From Silene latifolia (taxonomy: Eukaryota > Streptophyta > Magnoliopsida > Caryophyllales > Caryophyllaceae): 64,000 nt of DNA. This document shows, one piece after another, positions 57,258 to 64,000 of the stretch. The notes below the pieces were generated by a model, which was not told the DNA's origin, made no database searches, and saw only the letters and a list, made by a program, of their open reading frames with translations. The translations under genes and the position numbers were made by a program. The stretch's first letter is position 1. The number at the start of each line of letters is the position of its first letter. The DNA lies in assembly GCF_048544455.1 (NCBI RefSeq), contig NC_133536.1:201627325-201691324 (forward strand), in the 5' to 3' direction.

Positions 57258-57883
57258 TCAAACTTGATTCAAGGACTTAAGCCCCATTCCTCTCGACATA
57301 TCAAGGACTACTCTCCTTGTTAACCCCTTAGTAAGGGGATCAGCAAGATTACGTTCGGACTTCACATAGTCTAAAGCAATAACCCCATTTTTCTGGAGTT
57401 GTTTTACCACACAGTGCCTGATCCGAATATGTCGTTTCTTACCATTGTAGACATTATTCTTAGCAACACTGATAGCTGCTTTACAATCACAGAGAAGGGA
57501 GACTGGTGCAACTGTCCCCCCCCCCCCAACCCCCACAAAGGCACGTCTGCTAGTAAGTTCCTCAACCAATCTGCTTCTTGACCTGCCAACTCAAGAGCAA
57601 TGAACTCGAGATTCCATGGTGGAGCTAGCTATACAAGTCCTGCTTTTGCGGACTTCCACGATATAGCTCCTCCACCCAAGGTGAACACATAACCACTAGT
57701 GGAGTGAATTTCATCATTACCTGCAACCCAATTTGCATCACAATATCCTTCTAACACAGCAGGAAATTTACCATAATGCAAACACAAATCAATTGTTCCT
57801 TTCAGGTATTTAAGTAAACGACGAAGTGCATTCCAATGCTCAAGATCAAGGGTTATGTGTATATCGACTCGATCTACTAACAA
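57258..57883 (-). pseudogene. Copia-3 RNase H remnant
   Basis: [47 protein letters not shown] and, after a disrupted segment with a G/C homopolymer near 57508-57530, LLCDCKAAISVAKNNVYNGK with HIRIRHCVVK and LADPLTKGL. Two or more shifts. Confidence 0.9.
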
Positions 57884-58752
57884 AGATAAGCAATGTCCGT
57901 CGAGTACATACGATTCATGAGGAACATTACACTTCCTATAATCTTAGCATATTCTTCTTGTGAGACACTATCACCCAAGTTCTTACACAAAGATATACTA
58001 GCATCATAAGGAGTTCTAGCAGGTGTAACATCAAAACTATTAAATTTCTTCAACACTTTTTCAACATAATGTGATTGACTAAGGGATATACCACTTGGGG
58101 TTTTCATAACTCTAACTCCAAGGATAACATCAGCTTCTCCTAAGTCTTTCATCTCAAAACGTGATGACAAAAATTGTTTGGTTTTATTTACAACAAATAA
58201 ATTACTACCAAGAATTAACATGTCATCAACATATAAGCATATAATCACACAATCTGATTCAAACATTTTAGAATAAACACACGAATCAGAATTGTTAGTT
58301 ATATAGCCATCATCAATCAAAGTGTTGTGAAATTTCTCATACCACTGTTTAGGTGCTTGTTTAAGACCATATAGTGATTTTCTCAGTTTACACACTTTAC
58401 TCTCTTGACCCTTTACCACAAACCCCTCAGGTTGCAACATATAGATCTCTTCATTTAGGTCACCATTCAAAAAAGCAGTTTTTACATCCATCTGATGTAC
58501 CACAAGATCATGAATAGCAGCCAAAGCAATAAGAGTTCTAATGGTGGAAATTTTAGTCACAGGTGAGTAAGTATCAAAATAGTCAATATCTTTCTTTTGT
58601 GTAAACCCTCTCACCACAAGTCTGGCCTTGAACCTTTCTATTGTTCCATCAGGTCTCATTTTCTTTTTAAAGATCCATTTGCTACTAATGGGTTTACTAC
58701 CTTTAGGCAAATCAGTTAACTCCCAAGTCTGATTCGAAACAATAGAATCTAG
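57877..58752 (-). pseudogene. Copia-3 reverse transcriptase
   Basis: An open stretch of about 277 codons with WIFKKKMRPDGTIERFKARL, DTYSPVTKISTIRTLIALAA, HQMDVKTAFLNGDLNEEIYM, KSLYGLKQAPKQWYEKFH, catalytic CLYVDDMLILGSN, MKDLGEADVILGVR and the thumb. It copies the RNA genome into DNA. The frame breaks near 57880 before RNase H. Confidence 0.94.
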
Positions 58753-60265
58753 TTAATTTTTAATAGCTTCTTTCCAAAAAACAACATATATAGATCTCAT
58801 AGCCTCATCATATGTTTTTGGATCATCTTCTATTAAAAGGGCAGAAACAAGCTCATCAAAAGCACAAATATCACCTGCGATTTCAGATAAGTGAAGTCGA
58901 TAGCATCGATTCGATGAAATCACTCCCGTAGCTCTTTTCAATTCTGGGCCTTTTGCTCCTTCTTGGTTCAACTGCATGATCCACGAAGTACTAGTACTCG
59001 CATGCATAGAACTCGTCAATAGGGTTAACAGCACGAGAAACAACAGGGGCATCGGGTAGTGATATTGTTTCCTTCTTCAAAGGAAATACCTGCTCAAAAA
59101 ACTCAGCATTTCTAGCCTCAGATATAGACCTGTCACTTAAAGACATGAACCTATAAGCAGAACTGTTTTGAGCATAACCAATGAAAACGCAGTCATAAGT
59201 CTTAGGTCCAATGGTTGGCCTCCTAAAGCTAGGTAAGCCTACTTTAGCCAAACACCCCCACACTTTAAGGTAACTTAAGTTAGGAGCATAACCTTTCTAC
59301 ATCTCATAGGGTGTCTTGTCTAGTTTCTTATGAGGTACCCTGTTAAGAATATGACAAGCTGAAAGCACCGCTTCCCCCCACATATCATCAGAAAGGCCAG
59401 AACTTAAAAGCATAGCATTCATCATTTCTTTCAAAGTTCTATTTTTACGTTCAGCTACTCCATTCGATTGAGGTAAGTATGGCGGGCTCTTTTCATGTAT
59501 TAAACCGTTTTTGTCACAAAAATCTACTAAATAACCAGAGCCATACTCTCCTCCTCGATCGGACCTGACTCTTTTAATCTTCCTATCAAGCTGATTTTCT
59601 ACCTCAGTTTTGAACTTTATAAACATGTCCTCAGCTTCACTTTTATTTCTAAGCAAATATACTTTGGTATATCTGGAAAAATCATCAATAAAAGTGACAT
59701 AATAATGTTTACCACCTCTGCTCATGGTGTTTTTGAAGTCAGCTAGGTCGGTGTGAATTAACTCAAGAAGACTCGTTTGCCTAGTTGTAACAGGTCTACT
59801 AGGTTTCTTAGCAAATTTAGCCTCGACACAACTAGGACACTTCTCATGAGTTTCTGAAGATAACGAAGGAATAAGCGACATAGATTTGAGCCTTTTAATC
59901 GAATCAACATTCACATGACCTAATCTACCATGCCAAACATCAATAGACTCGGCAATATAAGCGATAGAAGCATTATTATTAATGATAGGAGAATCAACAT
60001 TCAAAACAAATAAACCCCCACAGAGATAACCCTTGCCCACAAAATCCCCATTGCGCGACATTACAACCTTGTCAGCCTCAAAAACAAGTTTCACACCAGC
60101 TTTGTTTAGCAAGGCACCAGACACGAGGTTTCGACGCAAAGTAGGAACATATAAAACATTATTTAAAGCAAGAGTTTTCCCGAGGTTAGTTTGAGAAAGA
60201 TCTTGCCTTTGCTTGGTGATAACAATGAGAAGAAGAGTTACCCATGTAGACACATTCACCATCAA
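58753..60265 (-). pseudogene. Copia-3 integrase and linker
   Basis: 60265-59297 encodes the GAG-pre-integrase finger (VWHGRLGHVNVDSIKR .. CPSCVEAKF) and the DDE core (LIHTDLADFKN, FIDDFSRYTKVYLL, VRSDRGGEYGSGYL, YLPQSNGVAERKNRTLKEMM) and stops after NRVPHKKLDKTPYEM. It continues past the stop as VWGCLAKVGLPSFRRPTIGP, KTYDCVFIGYAQNSSAYRFM and a shifted linker to 58753. An otherwise well preserved integrase. Confidence 0.92.
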
Positions 60266-60627
60266 AGAACATCTTCAAATTCAAAGAAAGAGATCCTTGT
60301 TAGCACAAAGATGCCTTGAAACCCCCGTATCCAATCCAATCACTAGCATTTGCAACCAGTTAGCCTCAACCACTACAAAGAAGAATAATATCATCCTTTT
60401 CAAGAACATTAGCTTCAAAGAAGAAACTTTCTTTTGAGGACACTGATAAGCTTTGTGACCCGTTTTCCCACAAACATAGCAAACCGATTTGGTTTACGGA
60501 TCTTTGAGGCGGGTTTGGTGAATTTCCCTTGACCGACTTTCTTGGCATTCGACCCTTGGATTGACCCTGACCCGACTTTAGCCTTTCTCTTACCCTTGAA
60601 CCTATCTTCTTTTGAAGAGCCACCACT
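60266..60627 (-). pseudogene. Copia-3 gag zinc knuckle and protease remnant
   Basis: In shifted frames the minus strand reads KSVCYVCGKTGHKAYQCP (CCHC knuckle, about 60435-60490) and GLDTGVSRHLCANKDLFLNL (DTG protease active site, about 60280-60340). Stops and frame changes separate them. Confidence 0.8.
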
Positions 60628-61317
60628 TCAACAAGATTGGCTTTGTGATAGTAAGAGACAATTGGGTGACTTATCTTTCAGACGATTAGCTTCTTCAGTC
60701 CTCATGTGGCCTACTAGCTCTTGAAGGGACAAATCTTTATTCTTATGTTTCAAATGGTTCCTATACTCATTCCAGGAAGGGGGAAACTTTTCTAGCAAAA
60801 CATTAGCCAAGAAAATTTCATCTAGTTCCATTCCCTCATTAGTGACATCAGCACACAAGTTCTCATAAACATGAACTTGCTCCATAATTGGTTTGTCATC
60901 TACCATTTGAAACCCAAGCCACTGCCCTACAACATATTTTTTCTTACCCGCATCGTCAGGCCCATATTTTTTCTCTAACAGCTCCCATATGGTCTTAGCA
61001 GATTTATGCACCGAAAATAAGTCAAAGAGGGTGTTCGACATATGAGTAAGGAGATGGAACTTAGCAGTTTTGTTATCCTTATCATGTTTCTTAATTGACT
61101 CCTCATTCGACTTAACGAAGAATGCAGACGAAGGTGGGGTAGTCTCTACACTAGCAAATGCACATTTACGAAATAGAGGGTCGAAAAACAAAACATAGTC
61201 GATTTCTAATTGTTCAAAATACATAAGCAGTTTCTGAGACCATCTTTTGTAGTTCATACCGTCTAAGGGTTCCAATTTCGACAATTCAGACAGGATTTTG
61301 TTTGAGACGGCAGCCAT
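60628..61317 (-). pseudogene. Copia-3 gag
   Basis: From the ATG at 61317 (MAAVSNKILSELSKLEPLDG) through NYKRWSQKLLMYFEQLEIDY, TIWELLEKKYGPDDAGKKKY and LANVLLEKFPPSWNEYRNHL to LQELVGHMRTEEANR: the full UBN2-type copia gag domain. The frame is lost just before the zinc knuckle. The ATG is chosen because the nine codons upstream back to the LTR begin with TTG and are not typical. Confidence 0.9.
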
Positions 61318-61346
61318 TGTTACGACAAAAATAATAGTTTTCAAAT

Positions 61347-62019
61347 TGTTGGAATGTAAATTCGTAACAATGGAAATCTGACAGGAAAAATTAGGGAAAG
61401 ATGAAAACAGAACAAAAAAACTTATCGTAAGAGATGTGCAGTGTCGTGGTAAAAAGCCACTGACTCGAAAACTATTACGGCACGACCGCGGTGGATATCG
61501 TCTCTCGCCGGTAGTTCCCCAAGGTTAACACTGCAGCCTTCGAACCGCACCACTGAAGTAAGAAGACTTTGGAACGGAACAGAAACTATACCCAGAACAT
61601 TTTCAGAGAGAAGTAGAAGAAGAGAAAGGAATTGTGAGATTTCCTGTGTGTAAAGAAGGAGGTAAGCTGCTCTATTTATAGTCGAAAATAGAGCAGTTAG
61701 GAGCCAAAAAAACGCTCCAGTCAAACACAATTAAGGTGCTCACATCACACAAGACCAAAAAGGTAAAAGAGGGCCTTTGGCCCACACCTTAGGTGCTCTA
61801 CCCAAACCCGAGCACAAGCCGAGTCGGGCCGGGTGCACGCGTGTGTGTGTTTGGACCCAAACCCACATGCCCAACACTCACCACAAAAGCCTCCGTGGAC
61901 CAATCTCTTACTCCATCAAGTGAAGGAAGCCTTATAAACATCAAAACATTAATGTTCCTCACCAATGTGGGACAAAAGGCAAAGAGAGGAAAGTTGCTTT
62001 TCAAGACAACACTCCAACA
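61347..62019 (-). repeat. Copia-3 5' LTR
   Basis: 673 bp, the partner of 55984-56754 with one internal deletion of about 95 bases and few substitutions. Confidence 0.94.
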
Positions 62020-62024
62020 AGCTG

Positions 62025-62572
62025 TACCTTCAGTTCAAGTTTCACCCTTACTCTTTTTGTGAACTTTCGCGACTTTGGTTAGATTAATACATGCAACTAT
62101 GCAGGAAAATTGAACTGCATGACTGCATCAGTCCAGGCAACAACCATGTTTCTTTGCTAAGATTATATATGTAAGCAAAAAGCGAAAGCCGAAAAACCAC
62201 CCAAATTCAACTTGGGAAAACAACACGATATCATACCAAAGTTACTGTGTCTAACAAATCAGTAATATAGATTAGCATTGACATATCGGTTTGATTGTTT
62301 GAACAAGCCCCGACATATATGCTCTCTTTTCTCAGCAGTTCTTTGCATTACATGAGCACTTACAAAGATTTAATCAAATTTGAATCAGCATAATTTCTTC
62401 ACAACTATATTCGTTTATAAGAAACCTCTCCAGGCCGCCAATTCATCTTCTCGCTTTTCAAATAAACACAAAAAATTCAGCTCCCAGGGACGCTTTCACC
62501 CACGAGCCAACTTCAGATTAACTTAATATCCAAATCCCATGAAAAATCCATTTTCACCTAAGAAAGATTGGG
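62025..62572 (-). other. 3' untranslated/flanking region of TBL gene
   Basis: About 550 bp between the TBL stop codon and the Copia-3 insertion. No other gene; the polyadenylation site could not be pinpointed. Confidence 0.55.
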
Positions 62573-63905
62573 TTAAGGATAAAAAAGTTTAGCGAAAAGA
62601 AGCTCATTCCAGGTATCTTGAAGGCCTGGCAAACACCAATGTACACAATCAGCATAACTCTTGGGGTCTGCGGCCTGCTGTGGGGTCAAGGGATTCCATT
62701 GTTTCTTGTAAATTTGTGTGTGCGCATCTTTCCGGTAACCTGATAATTGAGTGATGTTCAGAAATGATATAGGCACCTTGGTCTTACTGAACTCTTCACC
62801 TATAACTTTCATGATGGTTTTGCGCGAATCTGAACCCCAGTATTCTGGATCTTCTATCATTGCTGTTTCATTATAACAGTTGTTACCAGGTTCACCACCC
62901 CAATCTTCACTTCTGTCAAAATATCGCAAAATTTGTTTCATTAAGTCCTACTGACGGGACTAGAACTAGACGAAATTCCTGCAAACAGTAAACACAGTTT
63001 TGTTTTTTATTGCAAGTGAACTTACTTTCCATGAGTAGGTGACATGCCAGTGAAGAACACCCTAGTCTTCTTAAGGTCCATGTTTCTCTGAACCCAATGC
63101 AACATGCTCTTCATTGCCATCCTATAAGCGTCCTCAGTCGAGAGCTCTTCGATTTCCTTCTCCTCATCCTGGAATGACCCTTTCCTGAAAACATGTAAGC
63201 ATTCAATCATCATAATAACAATCATACTCGACCCACCCCATCAGACCTACCTCACTCGGCCTGTCCCACTAGACCCGAAATTCTGAAAAATTATGAAACA
63301 CAATAATTGAAAAAGAATCAAGAGCATTACAATATCTTCATCTTAAGGCCAGTCATCCACCAAAGGTAGGTGTTGAATACCATAATATCAGCACCTTTCC
63401 AGAAATCGCCGTGCTTTTTAATAGATCCTTTGCGAACAATTCTGTCGGCTATTCTGTGCACAACAGCATTGTCGGAGTTTGATTCAAGCAAGAAAGGCGC
63501 CCAATAGAACTCTATGCTTGCATTGTACTCCTGAAATCGCAACATCAGCCAGTCTCAGTATCGTACTGCGTTAGCTACCCATTCCATTATCTAGGACATG
63601 ACGTCTCACGACAACCTTATCATTATTATGCATGAGACGGTTTCATATGAGAATTTGGGTTACATCAGGTCACAACTTAGAACTTTTTTATCAGAATGAA
63701 GATGAAATGTTGACCATGTAATTAATTAACCTTTAATCTGAACACTGTCAAAGAATCATAGGAGTCCTCCATCAATTTTTCATCTTCAGGTACCAATCTA
63801 TGAAGAAGGCAAACCATGGAAACGAACTGACCCCGGTTTAAGGAATCGCCAACAAAGAGCATTCTTTTCCCTCTCAGAGCCTCCAACATCAATGTTGCAT
63901 TGAAC
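62573..63905 (-). CDS. TRICHOME BIREFRINGENCE-LIKE (TBL) polysaccharide O-acetyltransferase, 5'-partial
   Basis: Four coding exons on the minus strand with clean GT..AG borders in continuous frame: 63731-63905, 63333-63530, 63026-63184 and 62573-62912 (stop TAA). Exon 1 here carries the GDS motif ([14 protein letters not shown]), followed by [84 protein letters not shown] and the C-terminal DxxH block [20 protein letters not shown]. These are the PC-esterase/TBL landmarks of Golgi enzymes that acetylate xylan or other wall polysaccharides, with the Ser of GDS and the Asp/His of DxxH forming the catalytic triad. Exons for the N-terminal membrane anchor and the TBL domain lie beyond 63910. It looks intact and is closest in feel to the xylan-acetylating TBL33-35 group, but the exact ortholog is not assigned. 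Confidence 0.95.
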
Positions 63906-64000
63906 CTACATTTTTATACTTTGTTTCATATTAACACACATAAGCCAAAAGGTATAATAGCAATGCACAATGGATTACTATTAATTAAGTTCTAGGGTGC
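63906..64000 (-). other. TBL intron, continuing out of the window
   Basis: Starts with a TGTAG acceptor next to 63905 and is AT-rich to the window edge. Confidence 0.8.

Larger units (their letters stand above)
55984..62019 (-). mobile_element. Copia-3: Ty1-copia retrotransposon, minus strand
   Basis: LTRs 55984-56754 and 61347-62019 with target duplication AGCTG at 55979-55983 and 62020-62024. The purine tract AGTGGGGGAT lies beside the left LTR, so transcription runs right to left. gag, zinc knuckle, protease, integrase, RT and RNase H are readable with several stops and shifts. Only 29 bases separate the 5' LTR from the gag ATG, and no tRNA primer site starting TGG is visible there. The element lies in the 3' flank of the TBL gene. 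Confidence 0.94.

Overview
This is nuclear DNA of a flowering plant, almost certainly a eudicot. It is AT-rich and packed with LTR retrotransposons whose primer sites match plant initiator tRNA-Met, together with CACTA, hAT, Helitron and Stowaway-type DNA transposons. The only ordinary host gene is a TRICHOME BIREFRINGENCE-LIKE (TBL) polysaccharide O-acetyltransferase at the right edge (62573-63905, minus strand, 5' end outside the window). Order or species cannot be fixed from the sequence; a Caryophyllales source is only a guess from repeat style.

Bases 247-42605 form one deeply nested insertion. The outer layer is a Ty1-copia element on the plus strand (Copia-1). Its inferred 5' LTR carries hAT-1 (274-1077) and solo LTR-1 (1411-3978), which itself carries solo LTR-2 (1793-3241). 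Its gag gene (from 4294) is split at 5231/38970 by CACTA-1 (5232-38969, 33.7 kb, 3-bp target duplication TGA). CACTA-1 encodes decayed tnp2 and TNPA-like transposases on the minus strand. It was hit by Gypsy-B (8587-15690), Gypsy-A (16288-23498) and Copia-2 (26504-38059). Gypsy-B holds a poly(A) retroposon (8726-9433) and Helitron-1 (12462-15635), Copia-2 holds solo LTR-3 (29528-32235), and smaller MITEs sit inside these. Removing the three large inserts leaves a CACTA element of about 7.9 kb. Copia-1 pol resumes at 38970 and is truncated near 42605.

Bases 42606-55983 hold solo LTR-4 (42960-46309, with Helitron-2 at 43425-43917), a compound microsatellite, hAT-3 built from ACCGG motifs (47240-47704), hAT-2 (47767-48438, same family as hAT-1), a Stowaway-like MITE, solo LTR-5 (50227-53656) interrupted by small CACTA-2 (50768-52677), and a 738-bp TIR element (54093-54830).

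Bases 55984-62019 are Copia-3, a minus-strand copia element with both LTRs and 5-bp target duplications (AGCTG), about 550 bp downstream of the TBL stop codon.

Boundaries were fixed by matching target-site duplications and terminal sequences by eye. All transposon coding regions are pseudogenes with stops, frameshifts or nested inserts, except a possible short gene in CACTA-2 (one frameshift) and an intact 58-codon membrane-protein ORF inside Gypsy-A (19834-20010).
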